A stretch of 64,000 bases of DNA from Pseudomonas nunensis (lineage in GTDB: Bacteria > Pseudomonadota > Gammaproteobacteria > Pseudomonadales > Pseudomonadaceae): contig NZ_CP101125.1 in the NCBI RefSeq assembly GCF_024296925.1, forward strand, positions 5,272,501 to 5,336,500, given 5' to 3'. The notes below the pieces were generated by a model, which saw only the letters and a list, made by a program, of their open reading frames with translations, was not told where the DNA came from and did not search any database. The translations under genes and the position numbers were made by a program. This document shows, piece after piece, positions 51,549-60,679 of this stretch (position 1 is its first letter; each line of letters starts with the position of its first letter).

Positions 51549-51909
51549 CGCTGAGTGGGCGCATTCGCTAATCAACTGACCGGTTCATCAACCAAAAAAA
51601 TGGCACCTTGCGAGAATATCCCTGGTGCCTTTGTGTTTGAACGAATACCGCTAGCCCGAAGACTCAACAGAAGGTTTCACAAACTGTAACTTTCTGTCGA
51701 GCACCCACACGGGCAAACCCGAGCGGCTTATCGGACAGCTTCTTCGGAAATTTCCTGCAAGGCGTGACGACTCAGAGCTGATTGTGCTACCCAGGTTTCA
51801 AACCTACTCTGTGTCAACAAAACAGCTGGTCGTCCTAGACAGGTTGCATGAGTGCATCCTTACGACCAGAATCCCAACCCACTGGATTACCTACCGACAA
51901 GGAGGCCTC
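51549..51909. other. 361-base intergenic region
   Basis: Contains a hairpin GGCACC...GGTGCC followed by TTTGTG at about 51603-51634, likely the terminator of the DUF3077-like gene. The rest, up to the GGAGG before 51910, holds no gene I can support; an in-frame extension of the antitoxin reading frame to 51784 lacks a ribosome-binding site. The promoter of the toxin-antitoxin pair should lie here, but no clear -35/-10 pair was seen. Confidence 0.6.
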
Positions 51910-52602
51910 ATGCAAAACATCAAATCGCCCAGCCGCCTTGTCGGTATTGGCCTGTACACACCCGCAGAGGCCTCGCTGTACACCGGTATTCCATCTACCG
52001 ATATACGCCGGTGGCTATTCGGCTACACAACTCATGACGTTCAGCACCCCGGACTTTGGAACTCGGAGCTCGCAGATGTTGATGAGTGCGTTCTTGGCTT
52101 TCATGACTTACTGGAAATTCGTTTCGTTCATGCCTTCCGGCAACATGGCGTCAGCCTGCAAGCTATCCGCAGCGCCTCGCAACAAGCCAAAGAAATGTTT
52201 AACCAAGCTTACCCATTTACCTGCAAGCGCTTTCAAACTGATGGCCGAAGCATCTTTGCGACCGTTTTGAGTGAAACGGGAGATGAGGCGCTTCTGGACC
52301 TGGTCAAGCGGCAGTACGCGTTCGAGCAAATCATCAAGCCTTCGTTGTATGAAGGCATCGATTACACCGGATCAGGTGATGCTCAACGTTGGTATCCGGT
52401 AACGCGCAGTAAGGCCATTGTTCTAGACCCTTCCAGAAATTTCGGAAAGCCCGTTCTCACTACCGTGGGAATCGACACGGCAGCTATTTTTAGTGCTTAT
52501 AAAACTGAAGGTCAGAGTACCAAGCGTGTAGCACTTCTATACGAGATCCCCACTTCCTCAGTTGCGGCAGCCGTACGTTTTGAGCAGAGCATGGCGGCTT
52601 GA
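51910..52602 (+). CDS. DUF433-type antitoxin with MerR-like N-terminus
   Basis: A 230-residue protein. The N-terminus (YTPAEASLYTGIPSTDIRRWLFGY) looks like a MerR-type helix-turn-helix that would bind the operon promoter. The C-terminus (about 170-228: GKPVLTTVGIDTAAIFSAY through IPTSSVAAAVRFEQ) has the DUF433 pattern. DUF433 proteins are typically paired with PIN-like toxins, as here. GGAGG lies directly before the ATG. The stop overlaps the toxin start in TTGA, giving tight coupling. Confidence 0.85.
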   Translation: MQNIKSPSRLVGIGLYTPAEASLYTGIPSTDIRRWLFGYTTHDVQHPGLWNSELADVDECVLGFHDLLEIRFVHAFRQHGVSLQAIRSASQQAKEMFNQAYPFTCKRFQTDGRSIFATVLSETGDEALLDLVKRQYAFEQIIKPSLYEGIDYTGSGDAQRWYPVTRSKAIVLDPSRNFGKPVLTTVGIDTAAIFSAYKTEGQSTKRVALLYEIPTSSVAAAVRFEQSMAA

Positions 52603-53012
52603 AGTTCCTATTGGATAATAATCTGCCACCCGCCTTGGCCCGTGCGTTGAATGAACTGACCAAAGCTCACGCCGAAGGGCATTCGGTATTGCCTTTAAAA
52701 GATAAATTCCCACAGGGCACCGCAGATATCGAGTGGATTTCAACGCTAAGCGATGAAGGCGGATGGGCTGTCATTTCTCAAGACAAATTTACAAAAGGTG
52801 ATATCGAAAAGAGAGCGTTCCGCGAATGCGGACTACCTATTTTCTGCCTGGCCAAGCACTGGGGGAACGAATCCTATTGGAACAAAGCCCATAATCTGGT
52901 GCGTTGGTGGCCCGCGATCATGAATCAAGCCGAGTTGATCCGTGGCGGAGCTGCCTTTCGCGTGCCGTGGAAATTCCCCACACACGGAAAGTTTGATCAG
53001 ATAAAGATGTAA
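52599..53012 (+). CDS. PIN-like domain toxin (VapC45/DUF5615 type)
   Basis: A 137-residue predicted ribonuclease toxin with acidic active-site residues D6 in FLLDNNLPPALARAL, D47/E49 in GTADIEWISTL and D65 in AVISQDKF, matching the PIN-like fold of the Mut7-C/VapC45 group. It starts with a TTG codon overlapping the antitoxin stop by 4 bases, which should keep toxin synthesis below antitoxin. Followed by a strong terminator. Confidence 0.83.
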   Translation: MKFLLDNNLPPALARALNELTKAHAEGHSVLPLKDKFPQGTADIEWISTLSDEGGWAVISQDKFTKGDIEKRAFRECGLPIFCLAKHWGNESYWNKAHNLVRWWPAIMNQAELIRGGAAFRVPWKFPTHGKFDQIKM

Positions 53013-53037
53013 AGCCCGGCCTCCACCGGGCTTTTTT
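53011..53037 (+). terminator. Rho-independent terminator of the toxin-antitoxin pair
   Basis: AAGCCCGG-CCTCCA-CCGGGCTTTTTT overlapping the toxin stop codon. Confidence 0.9.
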
Positions 53038-53120
53038 CACTTCAACGATTACAACGTCACGCCGAGCCCCTTCTACACTCACTCCGCACACGCCCTCCCC
53101 AACGCGGACCGAATACCCCC

Positions 53121-54527
53121 ATGACCAACCTCAAAGACCGCCTCAAACAAGGCAAGGACGCGCGAAAAACCTGCCCCCGCAACACGCAATCGGCCTTGGG
53201 CAATATTGATCGCGACCCACTGCCGCTGATCAAGGCATCCAGCGAGGGCCGGATAAAATCGCTGGTCGAGTTGCGCTACGGGCGCATGCTGGTTTCCCCG
53301 TTCACCTTCTATCGCGGTAACGCGCTGCTCCAGGCCCATGACCTGGCGGGCACGTCGAGCATGGGCCTGATTTCGCCGATCTGTGGCGACAGTCACTTGA
53401 TGAACTTCGGCGGTTTTGCCACGCCCGAGCGCAATCTGCTGTTTAGCGTCAACGACTTCGACGAAGCGCATCCGGGGCCGTGGGAGTGGGACCTTAAAAG
53501 GTTGGTGGCGAGTTTTTTGATTGCGGCGCGAGATCTGCGCCATGGTGAGACGGTCGAGGAAGATGTCTGCCGCCAAGTGGTCGCGGCCTATCAGAAGACC
53601 ATGACCGAGTGCGCCGAACAGAGCGCACTGGAAACCTGGTACGAGTCCATCAGCTACGACGATTTACTGGAGCAAGCGAGCAAAGCCACCCTGGAACATG
53701 TGGAGCGGGCCATCGAGAAGGCCGAGCGCCGCACCCATGCCGAGTTGCTGCCAAAAATCTGCGAACGCGATGCACACGGCCGTCTGACGATTCGCGATGA
53801 CTTGCCGGAAATCTTCCACCTGCACACCACCACGACGCTGCTGGATGCCGACGATGACTGGCTGCGTCTCTCGGACTGGAAGCCACTCTTCGACACCTTC
53901 ATGGGCGACTATCGGGCCACGCTGCAAGCGGACCGTCGTGAGTTGTTGTCACGGTTTCATGCCCACGACATGGCGTTCAAAGTGGTGGGTGTGGGCAGTG
54001 TCGGCACCCGTTGCCTGGTGGCGCTGTTGACTGACGAACAGGAGAACCCGTTGTTCCTGCAATTCAAGGAAGCGCGGCGCTCGGTACTCGCCGGTTACGT
54101 CAAGACCAAGTCGCGGGTGCAGCACAACGGCCAGCGTGTGGTGAACGGCCAACGGCTGATGCAATCGGCCAGCGACCTGTTCCTCGGCTGGACCACCGGG
54201 CCGAGTGGTCGACATTTTTATGTACGCCAATTACGCGACATGAAAGTCTCGGCGGAGCTCGAGACGTTCGATGCACCCACCTTCGCCGCCTACGCACGCA
54301 CCTGTGGCCGTGCCTTGGCCCGAGCCCACGCCAAATCCTCAGGACACGCCGCGCAGATCAGCGGCTACATCGGCAAAAGCGATGCACTGGCCGATGCGCT
54401 CTTCAAGTACGCCGAAGGCTATACCAAACAGAACGAGCAGGACTTCGAGCGCTTCCAGCAGGCGTGTCGCAAGGGTCGCTTAAGGGCGCGTTCAGATGCC
54501 GATTTTGCGGCGGATCATCTGCCCTAG
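53121..54527 (+). CDS. DUF2252 family protein
   Basis: A 468-residue cytoplasmic protein of the DUF2252 family, which has a kinase-like fold (aminoglycoside phosphotransferase-related) and no established substrate. Family motifs: FYRGNALLQAHDLAG, CGDSHLMNFGGFATPERNLLFSVNDFDE and WEWDLKRLVASF; the DSHLMNFG and NDFDE segments resemble a catalytic loop and metal-binding motif. No ribosome-binding site of good quality. Followed by a terminator at 54631. Confidence 0.87.
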   Translation: MTNLKDRLKQGKDARKTCPRNTQSALGNIDRDPLPLIKASSEGRIKSLVELRYGRMLVSPFTFYRGNALLQAHDLAGTSSMGLISPICGDSHLMNFGGFATPERNLLFSVNDFDEAHPGPWEWDLKRLVASFLIAARDLRHGETVEEDVCRQVVAAYQKTMTECAEQSALETWYESISYDDLLEQASKATLEHVERAIEKAERRTHAELLPKICERDAHGRLTIRDDLPEIFHLHTTTTLLDADDDWLRLSDWKPLFDTFMGDYRATLQADRRELLSRFHAHDMAFKVVGVGSVGTRCLVALLTDEQENPLFLQFKEARRSVLAGYVKTKSRVQHNGQRVVNGQRLMQSASDLFLGWTTGPSGRHFYVRQLRDMKVSAELETFDAPTFAAYARTCGRALARAHAKSSGHAAQISGYIGKSDALADALFKYAEGYTKQNEQDFERFQQACRKGRLRARSDADFAADHLP

Positions 54528-54630
54528 AGGCTGCTATTGGCCGAGGCGTTAACGTAGATGAATTTTTCTTCACCCTATCGCCCCGCGCCAACCGGTACAT
54601 TGCCCTCGCTCATTCAAGAAACTACGGTTT

Positions 54631-54656
54631 GCCCGCCCTCCCGCGGGCTTTTTTTT
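54631..54656 (+). terminator. Rho-independent terminator after the DUF2252 gene
   Basis: GCCCGC-CCTCCC-GCGGGC followed by eight T. Confidence 0.88.
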
Positions 54657-54685
54657 GCCTCGCGATTGGCCCCCGACGGCTGCGC

Positions 54686-55216
54686 CTACAGGTGTTTCAA
54701 GCGATACAAGTAAGTGTCCTGAACGCCATGACCTGATGTCTGCCGCGCTCGCGCAAACACCCTGATCAACTGAAACCCTGCCGCCACCGCCAGCCGCTGA
54801 CTGGGCAGGTTTGCCGAGGATGTGGTCAGGTAAAACGTCTGGCCAGGCAGGCTTTTGACCAACGCTTCCAGCGCCCGGCGCATGTAACCTTTGCCCGAAT
54901 ACTCGGTATTGGCCCAATACCCCACCTCATGGCGATTGCGCCCCCGAGGCTTCAGGCCAATGCAGCCGATGATCGCCGCGCCCCGATCCGCGACGATAAA
55001 AAACCGCCGCTCGCCTGTTTCACTGTTGAAGTCATCGACCGAGCGCAGCATGAATGCCCGCGCTTGATCCTCGCTGGTATAGGGCTTGGCCCAGGGCAGA
55101 AACTCGGAATGCGCTGCAAAACTGAGATTCAGCGCATCCTGCAGTGCTGTGCACAAGACTGGGTCCGGCGCCCGCAAACTCATCAAGGGCAAATCCGTTG
55201 GTAACGAGAGCTCCAT
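54686..55216 (-). CDS. GNAT N-acetyltransferase (RimJ/RimL-like)
   Basis: A 176-residue acetyl-CoA-dependent acetyltransferase. The acyl-CoA loop is ANTEYSGKGYMRRALEAL (about 119-136), preceded by the beta4 strand HEVGYWA; the C-terminal segment NLPSQRLAVAAGF is the usual RimJ/RimL pattern. AAGGA stands six bases before the ATG. Substrate not predictable. Confidence 0.88.
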   Translation of the reverse strand: MELSLPTDLPLMSLRAPDPVLCTALQDALNLSFAAHSEFLPWAKPYTSEDQARAFMLRSVDDFNSETGERRFFIVADRGAAIIGCIGLKPRGRNRHEVGYWANTEYSGKGYMRRALEALVKSLPGQTFYLTTSSANLPSQRLAVAAGFQLIRVFARARQTSGHGVQDTYLYRLKHL

Positions 55217-55406
55217 ATTTCATCCTTAAAACAGCGTCCGTCATCAGCGACGTTTAGATATTTGTGCGGTAAGTCGTGGAATTTTTCAGACCCGACAGGC
55301 TCGAAGGCCCCTGTTTGCGGGGCGTGATTTTATCGTTGATGCAAATCACGTCCACCCTCCCCATAGGGTGTACCATCAAGTTCTGTCAATCAGATATCAG
55401 TTAGCC

Positions 55407-55841
55407 ATGTCCACGCTGAGCGAAGAGAGCCGCCAGATCGTAGCTTCTCTGGCGCACCGTGTTGGTCCCAACGCTGACCCCGCAAGGATTGCCCAGGCGA
55501 TCGTTACCACCTTGCAGGATATGAACGCAGCCCTGACGCCGATCATCGGCCAGCAAGGGGTTGTCGCGCTATACCGTCGCAGCCTCCATCTGTGCGCTTC
55601 CACTCATCCGCGTCTGGCCGACACCTTTGGCAGTGTCCAGGCCGCGCTGGATCTGATTGCCCTCAAATCCGTACTCGTCGAGCAAAACGAAGTCGATGCG
55701 CTGTTTTTCGGTGAAGTGTTGCTGACTACGTTTTACGAGTTGCTGACCACGCTGATCGGGCCCTCGCTCACCGCACGTTTGCTTCGTAGCTGGTGGGAAC
55801 CTTCTTTGAGCGACACCCCTTCGCAGGAAACTTTGCCATGA
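55407..55841 (+). CDS. Conserved protein of the KaiC-like operon
   Basis: A 144-residue, mostly helical cytoplasmic protein (MSTLSEESRQIVASLAHRVG) with no motif I recognise. It overlaps the KaiC-like gene start by 4 bases (ATGA), so it is translationally coupled and very likely a partner or regulator of that ATPase. It is not a KaiB: the thioredoxin-like KaiB pattern is absent. Length and context match the small gene preceding kaiC-like genes in other pseudomonads. Confidence 0.78.
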   Translation: MSTLSEESRQIVASLAHRVGPNADPARIAQAIVTTLQDMNAALTPIIGQQGVVALYRRSLHLCASTHPRLADTFGSVQAALDLIALKSVLVEQNEVDALFFGEVLLTTFYELLTTLIGPSLTARLLRSWWEPSLSDTPSQETLP

Positions 55842-57295
55842 GCACCAAAGTGACTATCAACCGTCTGGCCACCGGCGTGCCAGGCCTGGACGAGGTGCTG
55901 GGCGGAGGTTTGCCGGAATTTTCGTTCAACCTGATCGCCGGTCCTCCTGGCTGCGGCAAAACCACCCTGGCGCACCAGATGATGTTTGCCCTGGCGACGC
56001 CTGAACGCCCGGCATTGTTCTTTACCGTACTCGGCGAGCCGCCGCTGAAGATGCTGCGCTATCAGCAGCAATTCGACTTTTTCGACAGCGAAGCGATCAA
56101 TCAGTCGATTCGCTACGTCAACCTGGCCGACGATACCCTGGCCGGGGATCTGGACGAGGTGCTGCGGCGCATCGTCAGCGAGGTAGAGGCTCACTCGCCG
56201 TCGCTGGTGTTTGTCGATTCGTTCCGCTCCGTGGTCCTGGCCAGCCAGACCCAGGACAACCCCAACAACAACCTGCCGCAGTTCGTTCAGCAACTAGGCA
56301 TGTTGATGACCACCTGGCAGGCGACGACCTTCCTGATTGGCGAATACTTCACCGAAACCGACACCAACCCGATTTTCACTGTGGCCGATGGCCTGATCTG
56401 GCTGCGCCAGAGCGTTCAGCGCAACTCAATGGTGCGCAAGATGGAAATCATGAAGATGCGCGGCCAGCCGACATTGCCGGGGCTGCACACCTTCCGTATT
56501 GCCACATCGGGGATCAAAGTCTTCGCGCCCGCCCCACTCAGCCCGGTTGAAGCACCGCTGGAATTCCCGATCAAACGCCTGAAAATGGGCGTGCCGCAGC
56601 TCGACGAGATGCTCGGCGGCGGTTTACCCCGGGGTTATTCGTTGCTGGTGGCCGGGCCGTCGGGTTCGGGCAAAAGCATTCTGGCGGCGACCTTCCTCGC
56701 CGAAGGCGCACGCAATGGCGAAACCGGCGTGATCGCCGTGTTTGAACAACGGCCCAACCATTCGCAAAACGCTACGCTGGCCAGTTTGATCCAGAAGGGT
56801 CAGGTCGGCCTGGTGGATAGCCGTGCACCGGACCTGTCCATCGATGAAATCGTCCAGTTGCTGCTCAGCGAGATCCGTCGACTGAACGCCACCCGGGTGG
56901 TCATCGATTCGTTGTCGGGCTTCGAGCTGGCACTGGCCCCGACCTTCCGCGAAGACTTTCGCGAATCGCTGTCACGCATGGTCACCGCGCTGACCAGCGC
57001 CGGGGTCAGCGTTCTGATGACCTCGGAGCTGGAAGACCGCTACACCGACCTGCGCTTTAGCCCCTACGGCACAGCGTTTCTGACCGACGCCATCATCGTG
57101 CAACGCTACATTGAAGTAGAGAGCCGTCTGTTGCGCATCATGGCGGTGGTCAAGGTACGCGCCAGCGCTCACTCCGATGAGCTGCGCCAGTACCACATTG
57201 ACGATAACGGCCTGCAGATTGGCGAGATGCTGCCGGACCAGGAAGGGCTACTCGGCGGCCGGCCGACCCGGCAGCGCAGCAAAGACAGGGTGTAA
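55838..57295 (+). CDS. KaiC-like double-domain RecA-family ATPase
   Basis: A 485-residue tandem RecA/KaiC protein. Domain CI: Walker A GPPGCGKT (35-42), Walker B SLVFVDSF; domain CII: Walker A GPSGSGKS (273-280), Walker B RVVIDSL. By eye alignment with cyanobacterial KaiC, the paired catalytic Glu residues are GE (66-67) in CI and EQ (303-304) in CII, and the two CII phosphosites (Ser431/Thr432) align with Ala413/Phe414 ahead of LTDAII. So it probably hydrolyses ATP but is not expected to autophosphorylate like clock KaiC. Sits between a small partner gene and a histidine kinase. Confidence 0.92.
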   Translation: MSTKVTINRLATGVPGLDEVLGGGLPEFSFNLIAGPPGCGKTTLAHQMMFALATPERPALFFTVLGEPPLKMLRYQQQFDFFDSEAINQSIRYVNLADDTLAGDLDEVLRRIVSEVEAHSPSLVFVDSFRSVVLASQTQDNPNNNLPQFVQQLGMLMTTWQATTFLIGEYFTETDTNPIFTVADGLIWLRQSVQRNSMVRKMEIMKMRGQPTLPGLHTFRIATSGIKVFAPAPLSPVEAPLEFPIKRLKMGVPQLDEMLGGGLPRGYSLLVAGPSGSGKSILAATFLAEGARNGETGVIAVFEQRPNHSQNATLASLIQKGQVGLVDSRAPDLSIDEIVQLLLSEIRRLNATRVVIDSLSGFELALAPTFREDFRESLSRMVTALTSAGVSVLMTSELEDRYTDLRFSPYGTAFLTDAIIVQRYIEVESRLLRIMAVVKVRASAHSDELRQYHIDDNGLQIGEMLPDQEGLLGGRPTRQRSKDRV

Positions 57296-57304
57296 GCCAG
57301 GATC

Positions 57305-58327
57305 ATGACTGAGGCCAATGGCGCGAATGCACAAGCGATGGCTACGGCTGCTCGCGAGTTGTTCCTGCTCGGCCAGAAAACCGTCGAAGCCCGCGCGGTG
57401 CTGGCGGCGCTGCAGAAAGAACTGAGCGACACCAACAACCGTTTGGTGGACGCCCAGCAAATCGAACAACTGGTCGAAGCCAATCAGCAACTGGTGTTGG
57501 CGATTCTGCTGGCGCAAACGGACGCGGAAAAACCCCAGCGCTCGAAAGAAGAGCAACGGCTGTTCCTTGAAATGCGCGAGGCCAACGCCCAATTGGTGAT
57601 CGCCGCCCTCAGCGCGCAGAACCTGCAAGCCTCGGCAGAACATACGCTGTCGCAGCAACGCAACATCCTCACCCTGGTCGCCCATGAATTGCGCAACCCG
57701 CTGACGCCCATCAGCATGATCGCCGGCCGCCTGGTGCGGGTGCCCGCCGAAGAGTTGCCGCGCATGCAGGCGCTGATCGAAAGCCAGGTGGCGCACATGT
57801 CGCGGCTGGTGGACGATTTGCTCGACGTGTCCCGCGCCAGCACCGGCAAGTTGCGCCTCGATTGCGAGATCGTCGACATGGTGCAGATCATCCAGAGCGC
57901 CATCGACGTGTGCAGGCCGGTGATGAACACCCGACACCTGCACTTCAACGCTGAACTGCCCGCTTGCGCGCTGTCGGTGGACGGTGATCCGGTGCGGCTT
58001 ACGCAGATCCTCGGCAACCTGCTGGGCAACGCAGCCAAATACACACCGGCCGGGGGTAATGTCACGCTGTCGGTCACGACTACGGACGATGTGCTGGAGA
58101 TGCGCATTTGCGATGACGGCATCGGCATTTCCGCCCAGGCCCTGCCGTATATCTTCGAGCCGTTTGTGCAAGACGTGCATGCTATCGGCTTCAACGGCGC
58201 GGGCCTGGGCATCGGCCTGACCGTGGTGCGTGAATTGGTCGAAGCCCATGGCGGCACCGTTGTCGGCATCAGCGATGGCGATGGCCGGGGCAGCACCTTT
58301 ATCGTGACATTGCCGCTGGTGGTTTGA
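57305..58327 (+). CDS. Histidine kinase of the KaiC-like operon
   Basis: A 340-residue soluble histidine kinase. A predicted coiled coil (about 20-120) leads to HisKA with the phospho-acceptor His127 in LVAHELRNPLTPI; the HATPase_c domain follows with N box (LGNLLGNAAKYTP), DDGIGI and GAGLGIGL. No membrane segment or PAS domain is seen, so the KaiC-like ATPase encoded 9 bases upstream is a candidate signal input. No response regulator gene is adjacent. Confidence 0.9.
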   Translation: MTEANGANAQAMATAARELFLLGQKTVEARAVLAALQKELSDTNNRLVDAQQIEQLVEANQQLVLAILLAQTDAEKPQRSKEEQRLFLEMREANAQLVIAALSAQNLQASAEHTLSQQRNILTLVAHELRNPLTPISMIAGRLVRVPAEELPRMQALIESQVAHMSRLVDDLLDVSRASTGKLRLDCEIVDMVQIIQSAIDVCRPVMNTRHLHFNAELPACALSVDGDPVRLTQILGNLLGNAAKYTPAGGNVTLSVTTTDDVLEMRICDDGIGISAQALPYIFEPFVQDVHAIGFNGAGLGIGLTVVRELVEAHGGTVVGISDGDGRGSTFIVTLPLVV

Positions 58328-58382
58328 GTTTTTCCGCTGACCACGCAATGCTTGCGCATCGACCCCGTAACCCGGAGCGCCC

Positions 58383-58970
58383 ATGCCGCTGCTGACCCTG
58401 CCCTGTAAACGCCTGACGCTGGCCGTCCTCGCCCCTGAAGAGGCGGCGCTGGAAAGCGACTTCTATCGGCGCAACCAGCGGCACCTGGCCCGCTGGTCAC
58501 CGATTCGCCCCGCCGATTACCACAGTCCTGAACGCATTCGCCCGCGCCTCGAAATACAAGCCAGCGCTTTGATCGCCGGTTTGGCGGTGCACTTCGCACT
58601 GCTGGATCTGGACAGCGGCCAAATGATCGGCGCGTGCAATTTCAGCGGCATTACGCGCGGAGCGTTCCAGGCTTGCTACCTTGGTTACCACATCGACGAA
58701 GCGCATCAAGGCCAGGGCTTGATGCAGGAAGCACTGGAAGCGGGCATCGGCTATATGTTCGATGAGCAGAAACTGCACCGGATCATGGCCAACTACATTC
58801 CCGGCAATGAACGCAGTGCGCGGCTGCTGGAACGCCTGGGATTTGAACGTGAGGGTTACGCCAAGGCTTACCTGAGCATCGCCGGGCGCTGGCAGGATCA
58901 TGTGCTGACGGCGTTGATCAATGATCGCTTTGAAACACCGGAACAGCGCTGGTCCAGACCTCTCGCGTAA
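58383..58970 (+). CDS. GNAT N-acetyltransferase, RimJ-like
   Basis: A 195-residue acetyltransferase of the RimJ/RimL group: CoA loop YHIDEAHQGQGLMQEALEAG (about 103-122) and the C-terminal IPGNERSARLLERLGFEREG typical for ribosomal-protein Ser/Ala N-acetyltransferases. It lies 55 bases after the histidine kinase on the same strand; connection to that operon is unclear. Confidence 0.9.
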   Translation: MPLLTLPCKRLTLAVLAPEEAALESDFYRRNQRHLARWSPIRPADYHSPERIRPRLEIQASALIAGLAVHFALLDLDSGQMIGACNFSGITRGAFQACYLGYHIDEAHQGQGLMQEALEAGIGYMFDEQKLHRIMANYIPGNERSARLLERLGFEREGYAKAYLSIAGRWQDHVLTALINDRFETPEQRWSRPLA

Positions 58971-59052
58971 TACTTCGCAGCCGTTCACAATTTGTTAAGT
59001 ATTCACCCCGTATGCTCGGGCTTCCCGTTCCCTGTCCGGTAGCCAGAAGCCC

Positions 59053-60492
59053 ATGTCACGAGCCGTCTCCTCTTTGTTTCTGCTTGCCGCGCTGCTGTTT
59101 TTCTTCGCCCTGGGCAATCATCAACTGCAAGGTTCCACCGAAGCCCGGGTCGCCGGGATCGCCATGGAAATGCACGTCGATAATGACTGGGTAACCCCTC
59201 GCCTGTTTGGCGAACCCTTCCTGGAGAAACCGCCCCTGAGCTTGTGGCTCGATGCCGGAGCGATCCGTGCATTTGGCGGCACGCCGTGGGCCGTGCGACT
59301 GGCGTCGGCGTTTGCCGGGTTGTTCAGCGTGATGGTGTTGTACGGCATGCTGCGCCGGTTTGGCCGGCCCAAGGCCGTGGCCTGGAGCGCGGGTTTTATG
59401 CTGGCGACCATGGCCAGTTATTGGAGCAACACCCGTGGCGTCGGTGAGGACGGCTTGCTGACCCTTGGCGTGACCATGGCATTGCTGGGGTTTTTCCAGG
59501 GGCTGCGGCATTCGACCGTCGGTACCTCGCTGCTGTTTGTCGCCGGGATTACCATCGCCACCCTGAGCAAAGGCGTGCTGGGCCTGGCCATGCCGGGGGT
59601 GGTTATCTTCTCGTTCCTGCTGGCCGAGAGTCTGATGGATAAACGCCTGAAGGTCGGCGACTGGCTGCGCCCGGGCCTGTTGACGCTGGCGGGTTTGATC
59701 CCGCTGCTGATCTGGCTCGTGGTGCTGTATCAACGCGGCGGCGCTCACGCGGTCACAGAAGTGCTGCTGACCAACAGTGTCGGGCGCTTCAGCGGTTCCT
59801 TCGTCGAGGCGGGGCATTACGAGCCGTTCTATTACTACCTGATCAAACTGCCCCAAGCCTTTCTCCCTTGGAACATTCTGGTGTATCTGGGCCTGTGGCA
59901 CTTTCGTAAAAGCCTGATGGCCAATCGGTATTTGCTGTTTTTCACGGTGTGGATACTGGCGCAGTTCCTGATGCTGACCCTGGCGTCGAGCAAGCGCACG
60001 GTCTACCTGATGTCCCTGGCGCCGGCTGCGGCGGTGATCGCTGCCGAATATGCGCGGGTGTTGTATGAAAAGTTGCAGGCCCACGAAGGTGCTTCAAGCC
60101 TGATCGGCCGCATCGCACGTCACCGGCATGCTTTGATCGGTGGTTTGTTGGTGGTAGTGGTCGGTTGTTATCTGATCAGCGCGCAATGGCTGCTGCCCCA
60201 CGCGGATCGCAAGCTGTCGTTCGTGCCTCTGGTCGAGCAGATTCAAGCGCTGCAAGCCAATGGGCAAAACGTTGCACTGTTCCAGGCGGACGAGCGGGTC
60301 GGTGGTGCCAGCGTGTTTTATACCCAGCGGGTAATCAAGGGGTTGGACACTGGGGCGCAGTTGCATGCGTTTCTGACCGCTTCACCGACGAACGTGGCGG
60401 TCATAGCGGGTGAGAGTGAGCCGGTGGCACCGTTGAAGGTGCTTAAGGTCATGATGGTCGGGCGGCAGCCGTACTACTTCGTTGGGGAGTGA
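59053..60492 (+). CDS. ArnT-like membrane glycosyltransferase
   Basis: A 479-residue polytopic GT-C (family 83-like) glycosyltransferase. The catalytic N-terminal loop carries the signature GSTEARVAGIAMEM with Glu-Ala-Arg and WVTPRLFGEPFLEKPPL, as in ArnT and related undecaprenyl-phosphate sugar transferases. About ten membrane segments follow with a small periplasmic C-terminal part. It probably adds a sugar to lipid A or another envelope acceptor. Shorter than E. coli ArnT (about 550), and no arn operon is near, so the sugar is uncertain. Confidence 0.88.
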   Translation: MSRAVSSLFLLAALLFFFALGNHQLQGSTEARVAGIAMEMHVDNDWVTPRLFGEPFLEKPPLSLWLDAGAIRAFGGTPWAVRLASAFAGLFSVMVLYGMLRRFGRPKAVAWSAGFMLATMASYWSNTRGVGEDGLLTLGVTMALLGFFQGLRHSTVGTSLLFVAGITIATLSKGVLGLAMPGVVIFSFLLAESLMDKRLKVGDWLRPGLLTLAGLIPLLIWLVVLYQRGGAHAVTEVLLTNSVGRFSGSFVEAGHYEPFYYYLIKLPQAFLPWNILVYLGLWHFRKSLMANRYLLFFTVWILAQFLMLTLASSKRTVYLMSLAPAAAVIAAEYARVLYEKLQAHEGASSLIGRIARHRHALIGGLLVVVVGCYLISAQWLLPHADRKLSFVPLVEQIQALQANGQNVALFQADERVGGASVFYTQRVIKGLDTGAQLHAFLTASPTNVAVIAGESEPVAPLKVLKVMMVGRQPYYFVGE

Positions 60493-60520
60493 GTCTTTTC
60501 AGATGGACCGCGTTATCGTT

Positions 60521-60587
60521 CTTCGCGGGCAAGCCTCGCTCCTACAGATCCGCTGATCCCCTGTAGGAGCAAGGCTTGCCCGCGAAG
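60521..60587. repeat. REPIN (inverted REP pair)
   Basis: CTTCGCGGGCAAGC at 60521 and GCTTGCCCGCGAAG ending at 60587, each flanked by the arms CTCCTACAG/CTGTAGGAG. Long hairpin in the gap after the glycosyltransferase gene. Confidence 0.88.
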
Positions 60588-60624
60588 GCAATCTCCCAGC
60601 CACCACAAGCCTCAGCCAGACAAC

Positions 60625-60664
60625 AAAAAACCCGCCACCCTCGATCAGGGCTGGCGGGTTTTTT
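60625..60664. terminator. Bidirectional terminator between convergent genes
   Basis: AAAAAACCCGCCA ... TGGCGGGTTTTTT with an inner CCCT/AGGG helix. Confidence 0.92.
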
Positions 60665-60679
60665 CATTCAAAATGTTGG

